A stretch of 64,000 nucleotides of DNA from JBNJFY01 sp051747265 (GTDB lineage Bacteria > Bacteroidota > Rhodothermia > Balneolales > Balneolaceae). Below, in pieces: positions 57,140 to 64,000 of this stretch. The stretch covers positions 62,001-126,000 of the forward strand of contig JBNJFY010000002.1 of assembly GCA_051747265.1 (NCBI GenBank), given 5' to 3'. The first letter of the stretch is position 1. Every line of letters starts with the position of its first letter. Both the position numbers and the translations under genes were made by a program. The notes beneath the pieces were generated by a model, which did no database searches, had not been told where the DNA came from, and saw only the letters and a program-made list of their open reading frames with translations.

Positions 57140-57790
57140 ATTCTGGCAATAGAAGCTGGAGCAGGTAAATGAAATAAAAGGAGAGAGCAATAACTCAAAG
57201 TACTATGCTGAAACCTCCCATCGCTTTTTCAAAGCTGGTCTTATAGAAAACCTGGCCAAGCTTTTGGATCCCGAAGAGCACAACCTCACATTATTGATTT
57301 ACGACTGGCCATTCTGCCTACAATTCAAAGTCATGTGGACCGGGCAAACTTAGCCACCTATGAAAATCGGTGATTAGGTTTAGATATGAAGTATGCACGT
57401 AATCTTTAATTATTTGATTCCTATGAGCAATTAAAAAACGCTCATACCCTAAAAAGTCCGGCTTTGGTATATTTATGAGATATGGGCTCGAGCAGAACTA
57501 TTTAAACTACGTTTTGGTGACCACCCTCTCTTTAAATTTTATAGAGTAGATCAAAAAGTTTTGAACAACCAACCGTATACACAGACTTTTCTGAAGCAGT
57601 TGAATTGGTTAACCGATGAAACTTCCGCCATTATTTCACAGCCATAAAATACAACCAATCCCAAGCACCGACCAAATATTGCCCCCAAAGTGTGGCATAG
57701 TCTTGAAACTCACATTGAACAATTAAATTTTAATCCTGAACAACTTGCACAAGAGTTTGATCAGTCGGGAGGCTGGACCGATTTTAAGTA
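57140..57790 (+). pseudogene. Decayed coding sequence, possibly sulfotransferase-like
   Basis: This stretch of the 920-base gap (56908-57827) carries broken but protein-like reading frames. One frame gives KYYAETSHRFFKAGLIENL and continues to LIYD near 57300. A shift is then needed to read RLAILPTIQSHVDRANLATY up to an in-frame TGA at 57371 followed by LGLDMKYARNL. Further fragments are RAELFKLRFGDHPLFKFYRVD and VWHSLETHIEQLNFNPEQLA. Frameshifts and nonsense codons mark a dead gene. The YAETSH-F-K string resembles some sulfotransferases, but the family is uncertain. 56908-57140 contains nothing I recognise. Confidence 0.6.
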
Positions 57791-57827
57791 GTTGGTAAGC
57801 AAGTCAGGACAATTAAATCACTAGTGT

Positions 57828-58721
57828 ATGCCTCAATCACCGGAAATGGAACAGTTACATCGACGATGGCGAAAATGGTTAATGGCCCCCTACCAATCGC
57901 AGGCTGCGCCGATATTTATTGGAGGTTCTCCCCGGAGCGGAACTACCCTGATGCGTGTGATTATAGACTCCCATCAGCAATTTTGCTGTGGGCCGGAAAG
58001 CAATATGCTGCGTTACTTAGATCCCATCAAATTTCAGGAAGTAACCTTGGCCTGGCTTCCCAAAAATTTTGATATGGAGCACAGTGAAGTACAAGCAATG
58101 ATGGCTCGCTCCTCCTCTCTCGCTGAGTTCATGGATATCTTTTTTAAGAAATACCGCAAACAACGTGGTACCAAACGATGGGCCGACAAAACCCCCATCA
58201 ATGTGCACTATATCAATTTCATCTTTCACTATTTTCCCAATGCTCATTTCATCCACATGATTCGAGATGGTCGTGACTCCATCAGTTCGATGCGCCACTT
58301 CCCCAGACATAAAATTGTAAATGGCGAACTGGTCCCCGTCGATGTCACCAATCCCATCAGCCAATGCGCGGATACCTGGGTGAAGTATGTTGAGGCCGGA
58401 TTGGCTCATCGCGATGACGACCGCTACCATGAAGTAAAATATGAACAGCTAGTGCGAGAACCCGAGACCACACTCAAGAAACTAAGCTCAGACTTAGACA
58501 TACCTTTCGATAGTAATATGCTGGAGTTTTATCGCTCAAAGGCTAAATCACGTGATATTAAACGCATGCCGCAAAATCCGGAAGCGACGCAGCCCATTTT
58601 CTCCTCATCCATGGGACGATGGAAAGACGATTTAAGTCCGGAAGAATTGGATACCGTTTATGATATAGCCGGTGAATTATTGAAGAAGCTGAATTATATA
58701 GATGTTGATACCGACTCGTAA
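57828..58721 (+). CDS. Sulfotransferase, tyrosylprotein-sulfotransferase-like
   Basis: The 297-residue protein has the PAPS 5'-phosphosulfate loop IFIGGSPRSGTTLMRVIIDSH (residues 30-50) followed by CGPES, closely resembling the TPST pattern (G-x-P-R-S-G-T-T-L-M-R-x-x-x-D-x-H). The 3'-phosphate-binding region is FIHMIRDGRDSISSM, and YEQLVREPETTLKKL is also family-like. The enzyme transfers sulfate from PAPS to a tyrosine, sugar or other hydroxyl. No signal peptide is seen, so the acceptor is cytosolic, for example flagellin or a sugar intermediate. It lies in a glycosylation island. Confidence 0.85.
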   Translation: MPQSPEMEQLHRRWRKWLMAPYQSQAAPIFIGGSPRSGTTLMRVIIDSHQQFCCGPESNMLRYLDPIKFQEVTLAWLPKNFDMEHSEVQAMMARSSSLAEFMDIFFKKYRKQRGTKRWADKTPINVHYINFIFHYFPNAHFIHMIRDGRDSISSMRHFPRHKIVNGELVPVDVTNPISQCADTWVKYVEAGLAHRDDDRYHEVKYEQLVREPETTLKKLSSDLDIPFDSNMLEFYRSKAKSRDIKRMPQNPEATQPIFSSSMGRWKDDLSPEELDTVYDIAGELLKKLNYIDVDTDS

Positions 58722-58804
58722 AACGTTCAATATTTCCGTTATATCCACTATAAGTTCGGGCAATCATTAACCATATGGCATAGATCTTGTTTTATGGTAA
58801 GCCT

Positions 58805-59773
58805 ATGTCAAAAAATTCCCCCATAGCGTCTGTAATTATTCGATGCTTCAATGAAGAGAAGCATATTGGGAAATTACTGACTGGAATACAGCAACAAACG
58901 CTGGATGAGGTAGAAATCATCCTGGTTGATTCCGGTTCTACAGACGCAACACTTTCTATCGCGCGGCAATTTCCGGTACAAATTGTAACTATCAAGCCGG
59001 AAAACTTTTCTTTTGGACGGGCATTAAATATCGGCTGCCAAACTGCAAATGGTCAATTTTTGGTTTTTGCCAGTGCGCATGTCTATCCAACCTATGACGA
59101 TTGGCTGGAAAAACTGATTCAACCCTTTGAAGACCCCAAAGTCGCATTGACCTATGGTAAACAGCGGGGTAATGGAAGCACGAAATTTTCCGAGCATCAG
59201 ATATTTAAACGCTGGTTCCCCAATGAAGCCAATCTGCATCAGAAAACACCCTTTTGTAATAATGCAAATGCCGCCATTCGTCGAAAGTTGTGGTTAGAGC
59301 AACCCTATGACGAACAACTAACCGGACTCGAAGATCTGGACTGGGCACGTAAAATAATCGACCAAGAATATTATTTGGCTTATGCCGCCGATGCGGAGAT
59401 TATCCACGTGCACGAGGAAACTGCACGCCAGACCATGATGCGATATTACCGTGAGGCGCTGGCCATGTCGGAAATGTATCCTGATCAAAAATTCAGCTTA
59501 CTCGATTTACTCCGACTGTGGATCCAGAATACCCTACACGATTTCCAGGCAGCTATACGTCAGCACAGATTTCTGCGTAATCTGTGGTCGATACCTCAAT
59601 TTCGACTCATGCAATTCTGGGGTACTTGGCGCGGCTATAACCAAAGCACACAATTACCTGAGCAATTAAAACGTCGTTTTTACTACCCACCGGAAGCCTC
59701 CTCCCGATCGGTCAAAAAAAATGAATCACGCGATTCTCGTCGCATCCAATACGATCAGCTTACCGACGTATGA
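58805..59773 (+). CDS. GT2 family glycosyltransferase (rhamnosyltransferase-like)
   Basis: From the ATG at 58805 the protein is 322 residues; a TTG at 58787 would add six. The GT-A signature is ASVIIRCFNEEKHIGKLLTGI, ILVDSGSTDATLSIA, FSFGRALNIG and NANAAIRRKLW, with GLEDLDWARK as the catalytic ED-x-D region. No membrane helices are visible. The stop overlaps the next start as ATGA, so it begins a tightly coupled operon. Confidence 0.87.
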   Translation: MSKNSPIASVIIRCFNEEKHIGKLLTGIQQQTLDEVEIILVDSGSTDATLSIARQFPVQIVTIKPENFSFGRALNIGCQTANGQFLVFASAHVYPTYDDWLEKLIQPFEDPKVALTYGKQRGNGSTKFSEHQIFKRWFPNEANLHQKTPFCNNANAAIRRKLWLEQPYDEQLTGLEDLDWARKIIDQEYYLAYAADAEIIHVHEETARQTMMRYYREALAMSEMYPDQKFSLLDLLRLWIQNTLHDFQAAIRQHRFLRNLWSIPQFRLMQFWGTWRGYNQSTQLPEQLKRRFYYPPEASSRSVKKNESRDSRRIQYDQLTDV

Positions 59774-60420
59774 AACAACCGTATCTGGACATATCCGTGC
59801 CCCTTCAACCGGGAATCACCCAATGGCCCACGCAACAGGATCTGGAAATACGGACCTTAGCTGATCATGAGAAACAGCAACACCATGAAAGTGAAGTCCG
59901 ACAATTTAATATGCATCTGGGGACTCACCTTGATGCTCCATTGCACTTTATACCCAATGGAGATACAATAGAAGCAATCGGGTTGGATCGGCTAATGGGT
60001 CCCGCAGAGATTATTTCAATTACCGGTTGTGAGAGTATCAGTGCATACCATCTTGCTGATGCAGACATTCACGAAGCCACTACTCGTTTGTTAATTCACA
60101 CAGATAACTCCGCTAAATGGGACCATCCCACGCACAAGTTCGACCCCGACTATTGCGCCTTGGATACTTCCGCCGCTCGATGGTTGATTGAACATGAGAT
60201 TGATCTGGTAGGTATTGATTACCTGTCGATACAGAAATTTGATGACGGACCGGAAGTGCATCAACTACTTCTGGGAGCGGAGATCATCATTCTGGAAACG
60301 CTGGATCTCCGTAACATCGCTCCGGGGATCTACCATCTAATCTGCTTGCCCCTGCGCATCCAAGATGTGGAAGGAGCTCCGGCACGGGCCATCTTACAAC
60401 CCATGAACGCGGACTACTGA
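59770..60420 (+). CDS. Cyclase/kynurenine-formamidase family metal hydrolase
   Basis: The 216-residue protein has the family metal-binding motif H-x-G-T-H-x-D-x-P-x-H-F, seen as NMHLGTHLDAPLHF. DISVPLQPGITQWP is the usual start, and LVGIDYLSIQKFDD and EGAPARAILQPM are C-terminal family motifs. These enzymes hydrolyse N-formylkynurenine or related amides or lactones. Its place among sugar genes suggests a role in tailoring an acyl or amide group. The start overlaps the GT2 stop (ATGA). Confidence 0.87.
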   Translation: MKQPYLDISVPLQPGITQWPTQQDLEIRTLADHEKQQHHESEVRQFNMHLGTHLDAPLHFIPNGDTIEAIGLDRLMGPAEIISITGCESISAYHLADADIHEATTRLLIHTDNSAKWDHPTHKFDPDYCALDTSAARWLIEHEIDLVGIDYLSIQKFDDGPEVHQLLLGAEIIILETLDLRNIAPGIYHLICLPLRIQDVEGAPARAILQPMNADY

Positions 60421-61106
60421 TGACTACCACCAACACCATAGCCATGACCGCCCTGCTGCCCATGCGCCACTACAGCGAACGGGTTCCGGGCAAGAATTAT
60501 CGCTCTTTTGCGGGGAAACCATTGTATCAGCATCAGTTGGAAACGCTGTTGCGGATTCCGGCTATTAATCAGGTGATTATCAATACGGACAGCCCGATTA
60601 TCAAAGAGCAGGTGAAATCTTCTTATCCACAAGTCATGCTGCTCGATCGTCCGGAATCATTACGAGACCCCGCGGAATCCATGAATAGCATTATCGCTCA
60701 TGATCTGAATTACGCGGAGACTGAATGGGTGGTACAAACCCATTCCACATCCCCGCTATTACGGAGGGAAACCTATGAACAGGCGATTCAACAACTTCAA
60801 CAAGAGGCCCACTACGATTCCTTATTCGGAGTTACGCGTTTGCAAACCCGGCTGTATGATCACCAGGGAGAACCGATCAATCACGATCCCCAGCAGCTGC
60901 TGCGCACCCAGGACCTTCCGCCCGTATATGAAGAAAATTCGGCATTCTACTTCTTCACGAAAACCAGTTTTAAAAAGCATCACAACCGAATCGGTCAGCA
61001 TCCCCATTTATTTGAAATCCCCGCGCTAGAGGCTGTAGACATCGATTATGAAGAGGATTTCAAACTGGCCGAGTGCCTTTACCAAACTCACTTTCAAACA
61101 TCGTAA
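60420..61106 (+). CDS. Acylneuraminate cytidylyltransferase-like (CMP-sugar synthetase)
   Basis: The 228-residue nucleotidyltransferase has TALLPMRHYSERVPGKNYRSFAGKPLYQHQL, the NeuA/KdsB-type P-loop with R-x-x-x-x-x-x-x-K. It also has VIINTDSPIIKEQ and LDRPESLRDPAESM, like NeuA family members. It activates a nonulosonic acid or similar sugar with CTP. Its first base is the last base of the preceding stop (TGATG overlap). NeuB/NeuC-type synthesis genes are not in this window. Confidence 0.87.
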   Translation: MTTTNTIAMTALLPMRHYSERVPGKNYRSFAGKPLYQHQLETLLRIPAINQVIINTDSPIIKEQVKSSYPQVMLLDRPESLRDPAESMNSIIAHDLNYAETEWVVQTHSTSPLLRRETYEQAIQQLQQEAHYDSLFGVTRLQTRLYDHQGEPINHDPQQLLRTQDLPPVYEENSAFYFFTKTSFKKHHNRIGQHPHLFEIPALEAVDIDYEEDFKLAECLYQTHFQTS

Positions 61107-61110
61107 CCCC

Positions 61111-62073
61111 ATGAAACTGTTAATCAGCGCCCCCTATTTTCAACTGGTTCTGGATCGGTATCGCCCGCTATTCGATGAGCTGGGTATTGAACTGGTGGTT
61201 CCCACGGTCCATGAACGACTGTCCGAAGCGGAGCTCCTGGAGTTCATAGAAGACATTGACGGGGTGATCGCCGGCGACGATAAATTTACAGCCCGCGTAT
61301 TTGAACAGGCCCCAAAGCTGAAAGTACTTTCCAAGTGGGGTACCGGTATTGATTCCTTCGATGCCGACGCCGCCCAAAAGCACGGTGTCACGATCTGCAA
61401 CACCCCGGGAGCCTTTAACGAGCCGGTGGCTGATCAGGTGTGGGGGTACATTTTGGCCTTTGCCCGGCAAATTCCTTGGATCCATCAGAAAATGACAGCG
61501 GGGGCTTGGGAAAAACTACCTGGATTTTCGCTGCAGGGCAAAACACTAGGGGTGATCGGCGTAGGCAATACGGGGCAATCGGTGATTAGACGAGCCCAAG
61601 GATTTGAAATGGAAGTCTTGGGCCATGATATCCGCGAAATAGATGCTGATTTCTGTGATGAGTATGAGGTCTCCATGGTTTCCAAAGAAGCACTGCTCGA
61701 AAACGCCGATTTCATTTCCCTGAATTGCGATCTCAACCCCAGCAGTCACCACCTTATTCAACAAGCGGAATTCGAAACAATGCCCAAGCATGCGGTGCTT
61801 ATCAACTGTGCTCGAGGCCCCTTAATAAAGCATCGGGATTTGGTGGCGGCCCTACGTCAAAACCAGATCGCCGGCGCGGCATTAGATGTATTTGAAACCG
61901 AACCGCTCCCCAAAGACGATCCGCTGCGCTTTATGGATCAGGTGCTGTTATCGCCCCACAACGCGAACAGTAGCCCGGAGCACTGGGATCGGGTCCACCG
62001 GCGGACGGTTCGTCAAGCGTTGGACGTATTAGGCGTGGAAACCGAAACCATTCAATGGCCCAGCACGATATGA
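61111..62073 (+). CDS. D-2-hydroxyacid dehydrogenase (phosphoglycerate dehydrogenase-like)
   Basis: From the ATG at 61111, 4 bases after the preceding stop, the protein has 320 residues; the frame is open 21 codons further inside the upstream gene. It has NAD-binding GVIGVGNTGQSVIRRA, LNCDLNPSSHHLI, catalytic Arg in NCARGPLI, Glu in DVFETEPLP and His in LSPHNANSS. It oxidises or reduces a 2-hydroxyacid, perhaps part of the sugar pathway or of a precursor route. Confidence 0.9.
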   Translation: MKLLISAPYFQLVLDRYRPLFDELGIELVVPTVHERLSEAELLEFIEDIDGVIAGDDKFTARVFEQAPKLKVLSKWGTGIDSFDADAAQKHGVTICNTPGAFNEPVADQVWGYILAFARQIPWIHQKMTAGAWEKLPGFSLQGKTLGVIGVGNTGQSVIRRAQGFEMEVLGHDIREIDADFCDEYEVSMVSKEALLENADFISLNCDLNPSSHHLIQQAEFETMPKHAVLINCARGPLIKHRDLVAALRQNQIAGAALDVFETEPLPKDDPLRFMDQVLLSPHNANSSPEHWDRVHRRTVRQALDVLGVETETIQWPSTI

Positions 62074-62816
62074 AACGCACCGCACTGATTACTGGAACCG
62101 CGCAGGGTATCGGAAACGGTATCGCGCAATATTTTTATGATCGAGATTACCAGGTCATCGGGCTGGACGTACAAGAGCAGCCCGACGCTCCCTGGCCAAC
62201 CTATCAACTGGATTTAGCCCAACTGGTAGCCATTTCCGACGCGGACCGAAAGCAACTAAAGGAAAACCTAACCGCACTTTGGGAGCCTGGGGACAAATTG
62301 GATGTGCTGATTAACAATGCCGCCTACCAAGTGGTCAAACCGATGCGGGAGCTCACCCCTCATGACTGGCAACAAACCCAGAATGTGAATGTGGCCGCTC
62401 CCTTTTTCCTGACCCAGCTTTTTGAACCCGAGCTTCGGGCGGCCGGCGGATCGGTGGTTAACATCAGCAGTATTCACCGGCAACTGACCAAAAAACAGTT
62501 TACGGCCTATGCCACCTCCAAAGGAGCGTTAAGTACCCTGACCCATTCACTAGCCCTGGAACTGGCTCCCGACGTTCGGGTAAATGGAGTCGCTCCGGCG
62601 GCTATTTCCACCCAGATGTTGCGGGATGGATTTGCAGATCAACCCGAACAATTGGAACAGCTCAAGGCTTATCATCCGGTCAAGAAGATTGGAAGCCCTG
62701 AAGATGTAGCCCGGGCCTGTGCCTATTTGGCTAACCCAGACAACACTTTTTTATCCGGGACGATCCTGGAGCTCGACGGGGGCATTAGCAAACAATTATC
62801 AGATCCATCAAAATAA
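62070..62816 (+). CDS. Short-chain dehydrogenase/reductase
   Basis: From the ATG at 62070 (ATGA overlap with the preceding stop) the protein has 248 residues. It has the Rossmann motif LITGTAQGIGNGIA, VLINNAAYQ, the catalytic Ser-Tyr-Lys in ISSIHRQLTKKQFTAYATSKGA, and a C-terminal TILELDGGISKQ. It is an NAD(P)-dependent oxidoreductase, likely acting on a sugar or hydroxyacid of this operon. The exact substrate is unknown. Confidence 0.88.
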   Translation: MKRTALITGTAQGIGNGIAQYFYDRDYQVIGLDVQEQPDAPWPTYQLDLAQLVAISDADRKQLKENLTALWEPGDKLDVLINNAAYQVVKPMRELTPHDWQQTQNVNVAAPFFLTQLFEPELRAAGGSVVNISSIHRQLTKKQFTAYATSKGALSTLTHSLALELAPDVRVNGVAPAAISTQMLRDGFADQPEQLEQLKAYHPVKKIGSPEDVARACAYLANPDNTFLSGTILELDGGISKQLSDPSK

Positions 62817-62833
62817 ACTAACATCATCTTTTC

Positions 62834-64000
62834 ATGAGGAATCCAATATTTTATCGACGATTTGACTATGATCGTAACCTTCTACCTAATAAGCATTTAG
62901 CCAAATTAGAGGAAGGAGTTGAGAACATGGAACAGGCAAGAGAGCGCACCGGCTTGACCGTTGGCTATCCCGGTTGGATGATGATTTATTACACGCTGCT
63001 TTCTCACTTACACCCCGAAGAGTATAATGTCATTGTGGAAACGGGTACCAACCAGGGATGTACTACAATAATTTTAGCACAAGCTTTGAAGGATTCGGGA
63101 TATCCCGGTAAAGTACTCACTGTTGAGTTGGATGAACAGAATTTTCAAAAAGCTCAACATAATATTAGAGAAGCTGAGTTAGAGGAATATGTTGAACTCA
63201 ATTTAGGTAATAGTCACGACTTCTTATCTAATCTAAAAAAAGAATACACTGATGTTCGCATCGCATTCCTTGATGCCTCTCATTTATATGACGATGTTAA
63301 AGGAGAATTTGAAGCTGTAGTTCCGCTTCTAGGTGACCAAGCCCTGGTAATTATGGATAATACCTACCAAATTGCCGAACCTCATGAAGATCAGCGGGTT
63401 TTTGGTTTTTTACATGATCTAAAATGTGATTATGGTGGCAATTTAATTAATCTCGAATTTGTCTCTTGGTACACTCCCGGCATCGCTATCTGGCAAAAAC
63501 AGCCCCTTAAAGAGAAGCCCCATTCGCCCTACCTCAAACCCGAGCAGGGCAGTATGCGGCTCACTACAGAGCAACAATTAGATGCCAGCAGCAAAGCCAT
63601 CCCTCAATTTAAGAACCAACACCAGGGCGAGCGCTGTGTGATTATCGGTAATGGTCCCAGCTTGAATCAAATGGACCTCTCCTTTTTGGAGCATGAGTAC
63701 AGCTTCGGGCTGAATAAGATCTACCTGATTTTTGACCAGTGGGATTTCCGCCCCAGCTATTTTGCCTCGGTCAATCCGTTGGTACTCAAACAACACGCCG
63801 ATGAAATCTTGGAACATATTGACGCGCCTAAATTTCTGAGCGCGGCCGGAACCAAATATATCAAGCAGCGACGGGACGACCTGTTTTATTTGAAAAACGC
63901 GTTTCCGCCCATTTTCTCGACTGATCTGAGCAAAGGAATGTGCGAGGGTTACACGGTGACTTTTGTGGCTATGCAGATCGCCTACTATATGGGCTTTGAT
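62834..64000 (+). CDS. Methyltransferase-like plus DUF115/Maf-like fusion, partial (cut by window end)
   Basis: The frame is open from the ATG at 62834 to the last base (389 codons, no stop). Residues about 60-185 look like a class I methyltransferase (VIVETGTNQGCTTIILAQAL, KVLTVELDEQNF, VRIAFLDASHLYDDVKGEF). From about residue 265 the protein matches the DUF115/MptE-like fold: CVIIGNGPSLNQMDLSFLE, FGLNKIYLIFDQWDFRPSYF. Maf flagellin glycosyltransferases carry such a domain, so this may attach the CMP-activated sugar, but polysaccharide roles exist too. The C-terminus is outside the window. Confidence 0.75.
   Translation, partial: MRNPIFYRRFDYDRNLLPNKHLAKLEEGVENMEQARERTGLTVGYPGWMMIYYTLLSHLHPEEYNVIVETGTNQGCTTIILAQALKDSGYPGKVLTVELDEQNFQKAQHNIREAELEEYVELNLGNSHDFLSNLKKEYTDVRIAFLDASHLYDDVKGEFEAVVPLLGDQALVIMDNTYQIAEPHEDQRVFGFLHDLKCDYGGNLINLEFVSWYTPGIAIWQKQPLKEKPHSPYLKPEQGSMRLTTEQQLDASSKAIPQFKNQHQGERCVIIGNGPSLNQMDLSFLEHEYSFGLNKIYLIFDQWDFRPSYFASVNPLVLKQHADEILEHIDAPKFLSAAGTKYIKQRRDDLFYLKNAFPPIFSTDLSKGMCEGYTVTFVAMQIAYYMGFD

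Noticed and set aside
63578..63817. Minus-strand open frame near the window end
   Set aside because: It is antisense to the continuous methyltransferase-DUF115 frame that carries clear protein motifs.

Overview
The window is a dense bacterial chromosome segment. It most likely comes from a flagellated member of the Bacteroidota-related lineages (Rhodothermota/Balneolota type). The reasons are that most housekeeping genes lack a Shine-Dalgarno sequence, a DUF4834-like gene lies beside dnaA-folB-folK-dnk, and a recF-DUF721 (DciA-like) pair and an SprA-related protein are present. This placement is inferred from gene content; no 16S gene is in the window.

Layout. 1-5070 (+): the 3' end of a sensor histidine kinase, a MATE exporter, and a three-gene cluster of type III polyketide synthase, methyltransferase and FAD hydroxylase that probably makes a modified phenolic or pyrone lipid. 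5131-7839 (-): aconitase. 8256-12648 (+): the translation block rplM-rpsI, rpsB-tsf, pyrH, frr, with possibly structured leaders before rplM and rpsB. 12810-16334 (+): smc. 16345-20323 (-): YbbR, DciA-like, recF, eno. 20470-24724: an SprA-related protein with an unknown partner, a HAD phosphatase, a predicted outer-membrane protein, a small hypothetical gene and prmC. 24725-28324 (+): a probable oriC with DnaA boxes, then dnaA, folB, folK, dnk and a DUF4834-like gene.

28396-53747 is a flagellar and chemotaxis super-cluster. The plus-strand half carries an anti-sigma-like membrane protein, flgF-flgG-flgA-flgH-flgI, a FlgJ-type rod-binding protein, flgN, flgK, flgL, TPR/glycosyltransferase genes, and cheY-cheZ. 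The minus-strand half, read from flagellin, carries flagellin, fliS, fliD, flaG, a coiled-coil (FliT-like) gene, a FlgM-like gene, an NtrC-type regulator, cheA, cheW, cheR, cheD, a second cheY, cheX and cheB. A good sigma-28 promoter precedes flagellin and a weaker sigma-54-like site precedes flgF. This suggests a sigma-54/NtrC to sigma-28/FlgM hierarchy, with the export apparatus and sigma factors encoded elsewhere.

53820-64000 is an accessory glycan or surface-modification island. It holds a TPR protein, a giant protein with two GT2 domains, a decayed gene, a sulfotransferase resembling tyrosylprotein sulfotransferases, another GT2, and a tightly overlapping run: cyclase, CMP-sugar cytidylyltransferase, 2-hydroxyacid dehydrogenase, SDR. 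It ends in a methyltransferase/DUF115 (Maf-like) fusion cut by the window edge. Its position beside flagellin suggests flagellin or cell-surface decoration with a nonulosonate-like, possibly sulfated, group; this is inference. The most unusual observations are a cheR gene whose conserved N-terminus is encoded without any ATG/GTG/TTG start, the type III PKS trio, the sulfotransferase/glycosylation island, and the two ribosomal-protein leaders.
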